NCBI RefSeq assembly: GCF_003014555.1
Contig: NZ_PYGE01000012.1
Coordinates: 62,001 to 126,000, forward strand
Direction of reading: 5' to 3'
Length of the DNA stretch: 64,000 bases
Origin: Haloactinopolyspora alba
Lineage (GTDB): Bacteria; Actinomycetota; Actinomycetes; Jiangellales; Jiangellaceae
Shown: positions 27,100-36,191 of the stretch, one piece after another
How positions within the stretch are numbered: the stretch's first letter is position 1
Layout: each line of letters opens with the position of its first letter
Translations under genes and position numbers: made by a program
Notes under the pieces: generated by a model
Databases searched by the model: none
What the model was told of the DNA's origin: nothing
What the model saw: the letters and a program-made list of their open reading frames with translations, nothing else

Positions 27100-28032
27100 T
27101 CAGTTGGCGTGCAGGGCGGCGTTGAGCCCGCCCCAGTCGCCGGAGCGGGCCAGTGCCTCGACCGTTCCGGTGACGCTGTTGCGGCGGAACAGCAGCCCGT
27201 CGCTGCCGGACAGCTCACGCGCCTTGACGATGCGGTCGTCCGGCAGGCTGATCTTGGTCCCGGCGGTGACGTAGCACCCGGCCTCGACGACGCATCCGTC
27301 GCCGAGGGAGATCCCGACGCCGGCGTTGGCGCCGATCAGGCAGTTGCGGCCGATGGTGATGGTCTCCTTGCCGCCCCCGGACAGCGTCCCCATGATCGAG
27401 GCGCCGCCTCCGACGTCGGAGCCGTCCTGGACGACGACGCCGGCGGAGATCCGGCCCTCGACCATGGAGGCGCCGAGCGTTCCGGCGTTGAAGTTGACGA
27501 AGCCCTCGTGCATCACGGTGGTGCCGGAGGCGAGATGGGCGCCCAGCCGGACCCGGTCGGCGTCCGCGATGCGCACACCGGACGGCACGACGTAGTCGAC
27601 CATCCGCGGGAACTTGTCGATGCCGTACACGGTCACCGGACCGGTCCGGCGCATCGACAGCCGGGTCTTCTCGAAGTCGTCGACGGGGCACGGCCCGCGG
27701 TCGGTCCACACGGCGTTGTTGAGCACGCCGAAGATGCCGTCGAGGTTCTGTTCGTGCGGCGCCACCAGCCGATGCGACAGCAGATGCAGCCGCAGGTACG
27801 CGTCGGCGGTGTCCGCGGGCGGCGCGTCCAGGTCGATCTCGGTCTCGACCACGGCGCGGCGGACACGGCGGTCCGGGTCGTCGCTTTCGAGGTCGCGGAG
27901 CTCGATCAGCGCGTCGTCGAGGGCGGTCGGCGGTTTGCCGAGCGCCGGAAACGGGTACCAAACGTCCAGTATCGTTCCATTTACGGCAATGGTGGCCAAT
28001 CCGAAGCCCCAGGCCGAGCGTGCGTCGGTCAT
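27100..28032 (-). CDS. dapD: Tetrahydrodipicolinate N-succinyltransferase DapD
   Basis: Transfers succinyl from succinyl-CoA to tetrahydrodipicolinate in diaminopimelate and lysine synthesis; cytoplasmic trimer. 310 residues, the long actinobacterial form. It has the N-terminal domain starting [13 protein letters not shown], then the left-handed beta-helix of hexapeptide repeats ([60 protein letters not shown]). The NFNAGT and GRI(S)AGV elements match the active site region. It stands apart from dapC (5 kb) and dapE (7 kb) but belongs to the same pathway. Confidence 0.97.
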   Translation of the reverse strand: MTDARSAWGFGLATIAVNGTILDVWYPFPALGKPPTALDDALIELRDLESDDPDRRVRRAVVETEIDLDAPPADTADAYLRLHLLSHRLVAPHEQNLDGIFGVLNNAVWTDRGPCPVDDFEKTRLSMRRTGPVTVYGIDKFPRMVDYVVPSGVRIADADRVRLGAHLASGTTVMHEGFVNFNAGTLGASMVEGRISAGVVVQDGSDVGGGASIMGTLSGGGKETITIGRNCLIGANAGVGISLGDGCVVEAGCYVTAGTKISLPDDRIVKARELSGSDGLLFRRNSVTGTVEALARSGDWGGLNAALHAN

Positions 28033-28107
28033 GCGCTCAGCTTACGGGGCGTCCGCCGCGGGGCGTCGACCGCGGATGCGTGACCAGCAAACAAAGGAGC
28101 CCCGGGT

Positions 28108-28794
28108 ATGCCTCACCCCCCTCGATCACGGCTGCTGACGACCCTGCTGGCGGTCGCCGCCGTCACGATGACGACGGCGACCGCCGCGCACGCGACCCCG
28201 GGTGACGAGCCCTCCGCCGGGACGCCGTCCGGCCCGCTGGCCGCCGAGATGTCGCGAGCGCTGGAACTGCGGCCCGGGGGTGTGCAGGTGTCGGACAACG
28301 CGATGGCCTGGGACGGCGGCGACGTCGTGCTGGTGTGGCCGGATCCGGGAGCGGAGGCGGCTCCGGCCGGGCTCGGCGCCAACGTGCGCACCGACCTCGT
28401 TGAGCGGATGGACCTCGACGACGCGCTCGCCCAGTCGGCGCCCGCCCAGTCGGCGCCGTCCGACGCCGCGCCGTCCGACGGTGCCGCCGCGGACGGGGTG
28501 TCCACCATGGGCGACTGGCGGACCTGCTCACCGGGCTACTACTGCTTCTACACCGGCACGTACTACAACGGGTCCAGGCTCCAGTTCCGCACCCGGTGCT
28601 CCGGCGGCGCCGGCGCCTGGGGGTTCAGCAACGTGACGTCCTCGTGGGTCAACCGCAACTACAACATGATCGTGCGGGCCTACGACTACAAGGGCGGCCG
28701 CTGGCTGTGGACCATGCGCCCGGGCGCGATGGACACCTACGTCGGCTCGTCGGACAACAACGAGATGAGCTACTTCAGGTGCCAGTACGTGTAG
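28108..28794 (+). CDS. Secreted peptidase inhibitor family I36-like protein
   Basis: 228 residues with a Sec signal peptide (LLTTLLAVAAVTMTTATAAHA, cleavage after AHA). A low-complexity Ala/Pro/Ser/Asp linker (residues about 100-132, with SAPAQSAPSDAAPSDG repeats) precedes a C-terminal beta/gamma-crystallin-like I36 domain with four cysteines (CSPGYYCFYTGTYYNG, CSG, CQYV). Streptomyces relatives inhibit metalloproteases; that activity is only inferred here. AAAGGAG lies before the ATG. It is monocistronic and convergent with the TetR regulator gene. Confidence 0.87.
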   Translation: MPHPPRSRLLTTLLAVAAVTMTTATAAHATPGDEPSAGTPSGPLAAEMSRALELRPGGVQVSDNAMAWDGGDVVLVWPDPGAEAAPAGLGANVRTDLVERMDLDDALAQSAPAQSAPSDAAPSDGAAADGVSTMGDWRTCSPGYYCFYTGTYYNGSRLQFRTRCSGGAGAWGFSNVTSSWVNRNYNMIVRAYDYKGGRWLWTMRPGAMDTYVGSSDNNEMSYFRCQYV

Positions 28795-28831
28795 GAGACG
28801 TCGGCGAAAGCGCTCCTGCTCGAAGCGTTCG

Positions 28832-29530
28832 TCACTGGCCGGCTCGTGGGAGCAGGCCGTCGACGAAGGCGCGTAGCCCCTGGAGGTAGGTGTCTCGGGC
28901 GGCCAGCGCCGGCCATCTGTCACCGATGGCGGCCAGGTGTGGGTGCTGCGACGCGTCGAGGTTGCTGAAGAAGACGTCGCGGTCGGCGGAGCGCGCCGTC
29001 TCGTCCTGTGGCTGGTCGGAGTTGGCGCGGACGACGATCTCGCCGACGGTGTAGTACCAGACGCCGCGGAAGACGTCGACGGCTTGATCGGGTGTGCATC
29101 CGCAGTCGATGGCTCCGGCCACGATGGTTTCGACCATCCGGAGAGCTGATTCGCCGAGGCGGTCGAGGAAGCCGTCGGTCGCGATGATCTCGGTGGCCCA
29201 CCGGTGCGCGGCGAGTCCGTCGTGGATCGCCGCGGCGGCCACGACGATGCGATCCCGTGGTGCGCTGGGCAGCTCGGGGAACGGGGTCTGGTCGGCGATG
29301 TCGTTGATCAGCTGAACCAGCAGGTCCTCCCGGTCGCGTACGTGGTGGTACAGCGTCGTCGCCCCGACGCCGAGCTCGGCCGCCAGCCGGCGGATCGTCA
29401 GCCGTTCCCAGCCGTCCCGATCGATCAGCCGGCGGGCCGCCGCAAGGATCTGCGCGCGGGAGGTCACGGGAGGTCGGCCGGTGCGGCCTCGTGGTGCGCT
29501 GCCGCCTCGCGGTGCGGTGCCTTGGGGCAT
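28832..29530 (-). CDS. TetR family transcriptional regulator
   Basis: About 232 residues. The TetR_N domain is at about residues 20-65 (SRAQILAAARRLIDRDGWERLTIRRLAAELGVGATTLYHHVRDREDLL). The C-terminal ligand domain resembles the TetR_C_1 group (HRWATEIIATDGFLDRLGESALRMVETIV). The start is uncertain; ATG 29530 is preferred to one 12 codons upstream. It is divergent from a pair of ABC exporters, and a 12-bp palindrome that covers their start codon is its likely operator, which would make it a local repressor of drug or metabolite efflux. Confidence 0.9.
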   Translation of the reverse strand: MPQGTAPRGGSAPRGRTGRPPVTSRAQILAAARRLIDRDGWERLTIRRLAAELGVGATTLYHHVRDREDLLVQLINDIADQTPFPELPSAPRDRIVVAAAAIHDGLAAHRWATEIIATDGFLDRLGESALRMVETIVAGAIDCGCTPDQAVDVFRGVWYYTVGEIVVRANSDQPQDETARSADRDVFFSNLDASQHPHLAAIGDRWPALAARDTYLQGLRAFVDGLLPRAGQ

Positions 29531-29615
29531 TGGCTCATCATCCGTTCTCGCCGTTCCGCTCCGCAAAACCGCGGCGCCGCCGCTGCGGCGATGGACAGCG
29601 CAGTGGCGACGTTGC

Positions 29616-29638
29616 TAGTTTAGGAACATGTTCCGAAA
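29616..29638. promoter_or_regulatory. Leaderless promoter and palindromic operator over the exporter start codon
   Basis: GGAACATGTTCC (29623-29634) is a perfect palindrome, extended to 20 bp with one mismatched pair. Its centre is the ATG (29628) of the first exporter gene. TAGTTT (29616-29621) ends 6 bases before that ATG, so the RNA would start at the start codon. A TetR dimer bound here would cover the -10 and the transcription start. Confidence 0.6.
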
Positions 29639-31400
29639 TACCGCGGACGGACGCACGACGCTCGAGGCGCGCGCCCGGCCGGGACTCGTCCTCGCCGCGG
29701 CGGCCGTCGTGACCTTGCAGGCCGTGGGTGCCGTCGCGGGGCTGGCGCCGCTGCTGGCGGTCGTCGAGCTGGGGCGCGCGCTGTTGTCGCCCGGCCCGGT
29801 CGACCAGGACCACGTCCGGGCCGCCGTGATGGTGGGCGCGGCCGGCCTGTTCGTCCGGCTGCTGTTCACCGCCGCATCGTCCGGACTCGGGCACGTTCTG
29901 GACGGTCACGTGCAACTGGCTCTTCGACGGGCGCTGGCCGCACGGCTGGGTCGCGTGCCGATCGGCTGGTTCTCCCGGCGCCGGACCGGTGAGCTGGCCA
30001 AGGTCGTGGGAGAGGACGTGAGTGCCGTGCACCCGTTGATCGCCCACACACCCGGCGAGCTCGTCTCCGCGTTCGTGGTGCCGTTGGTGTCGCTGATCTA
30101 CCTGTTGACCATCGACTGGCGGCTCACGCTGATCACGCTGACACCGGTGGTGCTGGCGGTGGCGCTGGTCCCACTGCTGATGCTCCCGTCCCGGCAGCGT
30201 GAGCAGGAGGAGTACGACGCGGCCATGGGACGGATCGCCAGTTCCGTCGTCGAGTTCGTGCAGGGCATCTCGGTGGTCAAGACGTTCGGTGGATCCGGGC
30301 GCGCCCACCGGAAGTTCCGCGCCGCCGCGGACGATTTCGTCAGCGTCTTCTCTCGCTGGGTACGCGGCATGTCCCTGGTCGCCGCCGGCATGCAGCTGGC
30401 GCTGTCGCCGCCGTTCGTGCTGGTGGTCGTGCTGACCGGCGGCACGGCCATGATCACGTCCGGGGGCATGGCCCCGGCCGACCTGCTGCCTTTCCTGCTA
30501 CTCGGGCTCGGGCTGACCGCTCCGGTGGCGGCCCTCGGCCACGGCTTCGACGACATTCAGGCCGCACGGCGCGCGGTCGGACGGATCCGGGACGTTCTCG
30601 CCGTGCCGTCGCTGCCGGAGCCTGCGGATCCGGTCGCACCACAGGGTCACCGGGTGGAACTGCGTCACGTCCGGTTCGCGTACGAACCCGGTCACGACGT
30701 GCTGAGGGGGGTCGATCTGGTGCTCGAGCCGGGGACGGTCACGGCGGTGGTCGGGCCGTCGGGCAGCGGAAAGTCGACGCTGGTTCAGCTGTTGCCGCGG
30801 TTCTTCGACCCGACCCACGGTTCGGTCGTCCTGGGCGGCGTGGACTTACGCGAACTCGGCAGCCGGGACCTCTACGGGACGGTCTCGTTCGTCTTCCAGG
30901 ACACCTCGCTGCTGCGCGCGTCGATCGCGGACAACATCGCACTGGCGGTCCCGCATGCCGGCCTGGAAGACGTGGTCCGCGCCGCCCGGCTCGCGAACGT
31001 GCATGATCGAGTTCTCGAGCTGCCGCGCGGCTACGACACGGTGATCGGTGAGGACGCCGGGCTGTCGGGCGGCGAGGCACAGCGGATCGCGATCGCACGC
31101 GCTCTGCTCGCCGACGCGCCGGTTCTGGTGCTCGACGAGGCGACCGCCTTCGCCGACCCGCAGACCGAACAGGCGGTGCGCCGCGCCCTGGCGACGCTCG
31201 AGGGCGATCGGACGATGCTGGTCATCGCACATCGCCTGGAAACGGTCGCCGACGCGGACACGATCGTGATGCTGGAGAACGGCGTGATCGTCGAGCAGGG
31301 ACGGCCGGCCGACCTGCTGGCGCGGAACGGGAAACTCACCGCGTTCTGGCAGGCGCGGACATCGGCGATCGCCGACGAGCACGAACCCACGACGGCGTAG
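29628..31400 (+). CDS. ABC exporter half-transporter 1 (permease-ATPase fusion)
   Basis: 590 residues: six membrane helices in the first 320, then an ATPase domain. Walker A is GPSGSGKST at about 376-384, the Q-loop FVFQDTSLLRASI, the signature LSGGEAQR near 479 and Walker B VLVLDEAT. The membrane part (GRVPIGWFSRRRTGELAKVVGED) is of the IrtA/YbtP-like exporter type. It probably dimerises with the next gene product to pump a drug, lipid or siderophore-like compound; the direction and substrate are inferred. No ribosome binding site is seen and the message is probably leaderless. Confidence 0.94.
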   Translation: MFRNTADGRTTLEARARPGLVLAAAAVVTLQAVGAVAGLAPLLAVVELGRALLSPGPVDQDHVRAAVMVGAAGLFVRLLFTAASSGLGHVLDGHVQLALRRALAARLGRVPIGWFSRRRTGELAKVVGEDVSAVHPLIAHTPGELVSAFVVPLVSLIYLLTIDWRLTLITLTPVVLAVALVPLLMLPSRQREQEEYDAAMGRIASSVVEFVQGISVVKTFGGSGRAHRKFRAAADDFVSVFSRWVRGMSLVAAGMQLALSPPFVLVVVLTGGTAMITSGGMAPADLLPFLLLGLGLTAPVAALGHGFDDIQAARRAVGRIRDVLAVPSLPEPADPVAPQGHRVELRHVRFAYEPGHDVLRGVDLVLEPGTVTAVVGPSGSGKSTLVQLLPRFFDPTHGSVVLGGVDLRELGSRDLYGTVSFVFQDTSLLRASIADNIALAVPHAGLEDVVRAARLANVHDRVLELPRGYDTVIGEDAGLSGGEAQRIAIARALLADAPVLVLDEATAFADPQTEQAVRRALATLEGDRTMLVIAHRLETVADADTIVMLENGVIVEQGRPADLLARNGKLTAFWQARTSAIADEHEPTTA

Positions 31401-31419
31401 CGGAAGGAGTCGAGCCACG

Positions 31420-33141
31420 ATGATCCGTACACTCCTGCGTGTACTGGGACACGAGTACGCCACGCCGATGCGTCGCACCCTGGCCATGATGACGGCGACG
31501 GCGGCGGTCGAGGGTGTGCTCTACGCGCTGCTGGTTCCGATCCTGCGGGCATTGTTCGGGCGCACACCGGCAGACGCGTGGCCCTGGCTGATCGCCTTCG
31601 CGGCAGCGGTCGCGGTCTACGCGGTACTGCGCTACATCAGCGATCTGTCCGGCATGCGCGTCGGGACGACGATGTTGCGCGGCATGTACCACCGGCTCGG
31701 CGATCACCTGGCTCGGCTGCCCATCGGGTGGTACACCGACCGCCGGGTCGGAGACGTGTCCGTCATGGCCAGCCGTGGTCTGCTGGCGGCGCTGGGTGTC
31801 ATGGCGCATCTGCTGGCACCGTTCATCTCCGCTCTGGTGACGCCGCTGACGATCGTCGCCGTGATGCTCGTCCTCGACTGGCGGCTGGGGCTGGCCTCGC
31901 TGGTCGCCGTGCCGATCGTGGTGGTCACCCAGGTCCGGACCGCGCGTTCCATGGCCACCGTCGATGCGCAGCGCCACGACCGCGACCACGAAGCCGCCGC
32001 GCGGGTCATCGAGTACCTCCAAGCCCAGCCGGTGCTGCGAGCCGGCGGCCGGACCCGCGAACGCTTCGGCCTGCTCGACGACTCGCTGCAGCACGTCGAA
32101 CGCACGTCCCGCCGCCAGACGCTGTCGATGCTGCCGGGCGCAGTGGGCCTGACACTGACGGTGCAAGCGATCTTCACCGTGTTGCTGGCCCTGGGCACCT
32201 ACCTCGCGCTCGGCGGGAACATCGGTGCGGCGGAGGTTCTGACGATTCTGGTGCTGGCCGCACGCTGTGCCGATCCGTTGCTGTCGCTGTCGGACATCGG
32301 CGCCAAGCTCCGCGGCGCACGTTCGGAGCTGGACAGGCTCGACACCGTGCTGCGCACCGAGCCGTTGCCGGAACCGGACGAACCGATCCGCCCGGAACGA
32401 CATGACGTGGAGTTCGACGCCGTCACCTTCCGGTACGGCGACCGCACGGTGGCGGAGAACGTGTCGTTGTCCGTGCCCGAGGGACAGCGGATCGCCGTCG
32501 TCGGACCGTCGGGCGCGGGCAAAAGCACGTTGTTGCAGCTGCTCGCACGGTTCCACGACGTGGACGCGGGCGCGGTGCGTGTGGGGGGTGTGGACGTGCG
32601 CGCGATCGACACCGAGGTGCTGATGGCGCGGATCGCCATCGTCTTCCAGGACGTCTATCTCTTCCACGGCACGATCGAGGAGAACGTCCGCCTCGGCCGT
32701 CCCGATGCCTCCGACGCCGAGGTTCGAGCCGCAGCGACCGCGGCACGGTTGGACGAGGTGATCGAGCGACTGCCCGGCGGCTGGGCGGCCGATGTCGGAG
32801 AGGGCGGCGCACTGCTGTCCGGTGGTGAGCGCCAGCGTGTGTCGATCGCGCGGGCGCTGTTGAAAGACGCGCCCATGGTGCTGCTGGACGAGGTGACCTC
32901 CGCGCTGGACCCGCTGAACGAGGCGGCCGTCCACGAAGGCATCGAACGTCTGATGGCCGGCCGGACGGTGGTGATGGTGGCGCACCGGATGCGGACGGTC
33001 CGGCGCGCCGATCGCGTCGCCCTTCTCGACCGCGGGCGGATCATCGCGGAAGGCAGCCATGACGAGCTGCTGAGCCGTGGCGGGACCTACGCCGATTTCT
33101 GGAACGTCTCCACGACACCCGTCGCCGGCGACGTCGGCTAG
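31420..33141 (+). CDS. ABC exporter half-transporter 2 (permease-ATPase fusion)
   Basis: 573 residues, same architecture as its neighbour. The membrane domain includes RLPIGWYTDRRVGDVSVMASRG. Walker A is GPSGAGKST near 362-370, the Q-loop IVFQDVYLFHGTIEENVRLG, the signature LLSGGERQRVSIARALL and Walker B MVLLDEVT with the catalytic Glu. Both halves keep full catalytic motifs, so a heterodimer with two working ATP sites is expected. AAGGAG precedes the ATG, 19 bp after the first gene. Its stop overlaps the stop of the convergent gene in the tetranucleotide CTAG. Confidence 0.94.
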   Translation: MIRTLLRVLGHEYATPMRRTLAMMTATAAVEGVLYALLVPILRALFGRTPADAWPWLIAFAAAVAVYAVLRYISDLSGMRVGTTMLRGMYHRLGDHLARLPIGWYTDRRVGDVSVMASRGLLAALGVMAHLLAPFISALVTPLTIVAVMLVLDWRLGLASLVAVPIVVVTQVRTARSMATVDAQRHDRDHEAAARVIEYLQAQPVLRAGGRTRERFGLLDDSLQHVERTSRRQTLSMLPGAVGLTLTVQAIFTVLLALGTYLALGGNIGAAEVLTILVLAARCADPLLSLSDIGAKLRGARSELDRLDTVLRTEPLPEPDEPIRPERHDVEFDAVTFRYGDRTVAENVSLSVPEGQRIAVVGPSGAGKSTLLQLLARFHDVDAGAVRVGGVDVRAIDTEVLMARIAIVFQDVYLFHGTIEENVRLGRPDASDAEVRAAATAARLDEVIERLPGGWAADVGEGGALLSGGERQRVSIARALLKDAPMVLLDEVTSALDPLNEAAVHEGIERLMAGRTVVMVAHRMRTVRRADRVALLDRGRIIAEGSHDELLSRGGTYADFWNVSTTPVAGDVG

Positions 33142-34172
33142 CGGAAGACCGTGTAGGCCACGACCGCGGGCGCGTCGACGTCCAGGGCCCCGGTGTCGCC
33201 AGTGAGGATCTCCTCGTAACCGAGCACGCGCCCGTCGTCCGGGTCGAGCAGCAGGACGTGCCGGCGCGCCAGGCCGGTGTCGGTGCCGTCGGCGGCGATC
33301 GCCACCGCCTCGCGGTCGGCCCGGTCGGTCGTCTCGCCGAGGTAGGTGACGCCGCCCTGCCCGGCCAGCACGGACAGTTCGGCGCCGCGGGTGGCCGGCG
33401 CGACCGGGCGCTCGGCGTGGACGTCGCGGACGGCGCGGAACAGCGCGGTCGTCGCGTCGGTCGGTTCCGGGGCCGCGGACAGCAGCTGTGCACGTAGCGG
33501 GCCCGGGGCCGTCGCGAGGTCGGCCGGGTACTGCGACTCGATCCGCCCGGCCGGCACGGTCCGGTCGAGCAGGACGGTGCCGCTGGGATCCGGACGCCCG
33601 GCCTCGTCCCAGGCGCGCCGGTAGGCCTCGCCGGGGAACTGCGGCTCGCCGCGGACCTCGCGGAGGTGGATCGAACCGTCGTCGTTGCGGGTGCGCTCCC
33701 GCAGCGTTGGCACGACGGCGGTGGTGACGCGTTGCTCGGCTCCCTCGCCCGCCACGGACACGGCCAGCTCCCAGTTCTCGGTGCGGACGGTGGCGTCCGC
33801 GGCCTGTCCGCCGGAGCCGGCCGCCGCGTCGGCGAGGCGTCGCAGCACCGGCTCGGCCGGCTCGCCCTGGCCGAGCGCACCGTCCAGCATCGGCGGCGTA
33901 GCGGCGTGCACGACCTCGTCCCCCGTCCCGCCGAGGTCGCTGACCACCAGCACCGCGGCGGCCGCCGTGCTCGCTGCCGCCAGCGCGACGGCACGCCAGG
34001 TCCGGCGCGGACGAGGCCGCCAGCCCGGGCGCGGGCCACGAGGCATCGGCCGCCGGGTGCGCGCGGACCGGGCGACGACGTCCTCGAGGAGGCGCCGGGC
34101 CGCCTCCTGCCGCTGCGCGGGGATGTCACGCTCAGCCGGCGGATTGAGGACGAGGTCCATGCTCGGGCTCAT
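33138..34172 (-). CDS. CU044_5270-like membrane protein, putative partner of the ECF sigma factor
   Basis: 344 residues. A cytoplasmic N-terminus (AQRQEAARRLLEDVVARSARTRRP) of anti-sigma-like character is followed by one membrane helix (WRAVALAAASTAAAAVLVVSDL) and a large outer domain. The pattern matches the CU044_5270 family, usually encoded directly behind an ECF sigma gene. There is no zinc-binding HxxxCxxC motif. It starts 15 bp after the sigma factor stop on the same strand, so it is likely a regulator or output partner of that sigma factor; this is inferred from position. Confidence 0.83.
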   Translation of the reverse strand: MSPSMDLVLNPPAERDIPAQRQEAARRLLEDVVARSARTRRPMPRGPRPGWRPRPRRTWRAVALAAASTAAAAVLVVSDLGGTGDEVVHAATPPMLDGALGQGEPAEPVLRRLADAAAGSGGQAADATVRTENWELAVSVAGEGAEQRVTTAVVPTLRERTRNDDGSIHLREVRGEPQFPGEAYRRAWDEAGRPDPSGTVLLDRTVPAGRIESQYPADLATAPGPLRAQLLSAAPEPTDATTALFRAVRDVHAERPVAPATRGAELSVLAGQGGVTYLGETTDRADREAVAIAADGTDTGLARRHVLLLDPDDGRVLGYEEILTGDTGALDVDAPAVVAYTVFR

Positions 34173-34187
34173 GCCAGATCCAACCCT

Positions 34188-34784
34188 TCAGGTGTCGAGC
34201 CGTGGTGACTCGGTCACGCCGGCGTTCGCCGGAACGGATTCGGTCAGTCGGCGCATGTGCGCATGGGCACGGGCCAGGCGGGATCGTACCGTCCCCACCG
34301 GGACGCCCAGCGCCACGGCCGCTTCGGCGTAACTGCGCCCGCCCCAGACGCACAGCGCCAGCACGTCCTGTTCGGCATGCGGCAACCGGCGGAACACGCG
34401 CAGGATCTGCTGCATCTGCCGTTCCGCGGCCATGACGTCGTCGCTGGCGTCGCCCTCGATGACGGCGGGTGGCAGCCGCGCCAGCAGCCGGCGGTGCCGA
34501 CGGACGGCCCGGGTGCTGTGCCGGACGACGTCACTGGTGACCGTGAGCAGCCACGGCAGCACGGTGCCCGGCTCGCCGGTCGTCTCCTCGCGGCGCCGCC
34601 ACGCCTCGAGGAACACGACGGAGGTGAGGTCCTCGGCCGTGGCCCAGCTTCCGGTCAGCCGGAAACACTGGTTGTAGACGGTCTTCGAGTGCCGGGTGAA
34701 CAGCTCGCCGAAGGCGGAGGGGTCGCCGTGCCGCGCCCGCGACCAGAGCTGGTCGTCGGGTGGTCCCTCCGCTCGGGTGTTCAT
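34188..34784 (-). CDS. ECF RNA polymerase sigma factor
   Basis: About 198 residues. Region 2 is LFTRHSKTVYNQCFRLTGSWATAEDLTSVVFLEAWRR, shown here in part only, and region 4 is LPHAEQDVLALCVWGGRSYAEAAVALGVPVGTVRSRLARA near the C-terminus. Together they identify a group 4 sigma factor. The ATG at 34784 with GGTGGAA upstream is preferred, though an ATG at 34811 is possible. It is followed by its probable membrane partner. It may be preceded in the same operon by a small open frame whose stop overlaps this start as ATGA. Confidence 0.92.
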   Translation of the reverse strand: MNTRAEGPPDDQLWSRARHGDPSAFGELFTRHSKTVYNQCFRLTGSWATAEDLTSVVFLEAWRRREETTGEPGTVLPWLLTVTSDVVRHSTRAVRRHRRLLARLPPAVIEGDASDDVMAAERQMQQILRVFRRLPHAEQDVLALCVWGGRSYAEAAVALGVPVGTVRSRLARAHAHMRRLTESVPANAGVTESPRLDT

Positions 34785-35107
34785 GTTCCACCTGGCCGTC
34801 CGGGGTGACATCCTTGTCCGTGCCCGCGGCTGCCGTGGCCGGCCATGAGTCGGATCGCACCGTACGCGCCTGGCAAGCGTCGTGCCTCGACGCGAGTGAC
34901 CAGCCACGCCTCGCCGAGTTCCGGGCCGCCGCCGTGCGGCGCCGACCCGATGACAGCGATCCTACGCACGTCGTCCGTGCTGGTGAAAAGGATCAGTTGT
35001 GCGCCGGCCAGCGCATGGACGGCGGCCGGTGGTGATCCGCACGCTCGTGAGCGGTCCTGGCAACCGGAACCGACGCACCGCGCCGTAGGGTCGTGGGCCG
35101 TGACCAT
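34781..35107 (-). CDS. Candidate small open frame coupled to the ECF sigma gene
   Basis: The 315 bp between the sigma start and dapE holds an open frame of up to 108 codons on the minus strand. Its stop overlaps the sigma ATG in an ATGA arrangement typical of translational coupling, and third-position GC is high in the middle of the frame (around AVIGSAPHGGGPELGEAW). I recognise no family. Against it, the ends are low-complexity, the start codon is uncertain and it would overlap the dapE start by 8 bp. It may be a real accessory protein, a remnant or a chance frame. Confidence 0.3.
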   Translation of the reverse strand: MVTAHDPTARCVGSGCQDRSRACGSPPAAVHALAGAQLILFTSTDDVRRIAVIGSAPHGGGPELGEAWLVTRVEARRLPGAYGAIRLMAGHGSRGHGQGCHPGRPGGT

Positions 35108-36182
35108 CGCACTGGACCTCGATCTGCCCGCGCCCGCGCTGACGGCCGCGCTGTGTGACCTGCCGTCGGTCAGCGGCGACGAACGCGACCTGGCCGACGC
35201 CGTCGAATCCGCGCTGCGCCGTCACCGGCACCTGACCGTCCACCGGGACGGCGACGCCGTCGTCGCGGCCACCGACCTGGGCCGGCGCGCTCGTGTGGTG
35301 GTCGCGGGGCACCTCGACACCGTGCCGGTGGCGGGCAACCTGCCCACCGAGCGCGCCGGCGACGTCCTCTGGGGCCGCGGCACGGTGGACATGAAGGGCG
35401 GGGTGGCGGTCGCGTTGCGTCTGGCCGCGCACATCGCCGAGCCGGCCAGCGACGTCACCTACGTCTTCTACGACAACGAGGAGGTCGAGGCCGAGCGCAA
35501 CGGTCTGGGCCGCATCGCCCGCACCCACCCCGAATGGCTCGACGCCGACTTCGCGGTGCTCATGGAACCGACGTCGGCGGTCGTCGAGGGCGGGTGCAAC
35601 GGCACGCTGCGGGTCGCGGTGACCGTACCTGGCCGCGCCGCGCACAGCGCCCGCTGGTGGATGGGCAGCAACGCCATCCACGCCGCCGGCGAGCTGCTCG
35701 GGCGGCTGCGTGACTACGTGCCGGCCGAGGTCGACGTCGACGGGCTGACGTACCGGGAGGGTCTGAACGCCGTCGGCATCGAGGGCGGCATCGCCGGCAA
35801 CGTCGTGCCGGACCGGTGCGTGGTGACGGTGAACTACCGGTTCGCGCCCAGCGCCACCGAGCGGGAGGCGTTCGAGCACGTGCGCTCGGTGCTCGACGGC
35901 TACCAGGTCGAGCTGGCCGACTCCGCCCCAGGGGCACGGCCCGGACTGGACCGGCCGGTGGCGGCCGCGTTCGTCGACGCCGTCGGCGGCAGCCCGCAGG
36001 CGAAGGTCGGCTGGACCGACGTGGCCCGCTTCGACGCGCTCGGCGTGCCGGCCGTGAACTACGGGCCCGGCGACCCGCAGCTGGCACATGCCGACGACGA
36101 ACGGGTGACCGTGGCCGAGATCGACACCTGCGAGGACCGGATGCGGGGGTGGCTCACCGGCGCCGGGAGAGCCGCGCATTAG
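35100..36182 (+). CDS. dapE: Succinyldiaminopimelate desuccinylase DapE
   Basis: Zinc-dependent M20 hydrolase that releases succinate to give LL-diaminopimelate for lysine and cell wall. 360 residues. GHLDTVP, then GRGTVDMKGG with bridging Asp, the EE pair in YDNEEVEAERNG, and the C-terminal NYGPGDPQLAHADDERV with the last His ligand are all present. The dimerisation domain carries GRAAHSARWWMG. The GTG at 35100 yields the family N-terminus; TAGGGT at 35086-35091 could be its -10, leaving almost no leader. It follows dapC and dapD in the pathway and is 9 bp ahead of a LOG-family gene. Confidence 0.95.
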   Translation: MTIALDLDLPAPALTAALCDLPSVSGDERDLADAVESALRRHRHLTVHRDGDAVVAATDLGRRARVVVAGHLDTVPVAGNLPTERAGDVLWGRGTVDMKGGVAVALRLAAHIAEPASDVTYVFYDNEEVEAERNGLGRIARTHPEWLDADFAVLMEPTSAVVEGGCNGTLRVAVTVPGRAAHSARWWMGSNAIHAAGELLGRLRDYVPAEVDVDGLTYREGLNAVGIEGGIAGNVVPDRCVVTVNYRFAPSATEREAFEHVRSVLDGYQVELADSAPGARPGLDRPVAAAFVDAVGGSPQAKVGWTDVARFDALGVPAVNYGPGDPQLAHADDERVTVAEIDTCEDRMRGWLTGAGRAAH

Positions 36183-36185
36183 CCT
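36180..36185 (+). promoter_or_regulatory. Predicted -10 element overlapping the dapE stop codon
   Basis: TAGCCT matches TAnnnT, its TAG is the dapE stop codon, and it ends 6 bases before the GTG of the LOG-family gene. That gene may therefore be made as a leaderless message as well as from dapE read-through. Confidence 0.4.
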
Positions 36186-36191
36186 GCACGG

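Noticed and set aside
28108-33141. Siderophore or lantibiotic biosynthetic cluster around the ABC exporters
   Set aside because: No synthetase, precursor peptide or modification gene is nearby; only a TetR regulator accompanies the exporters.
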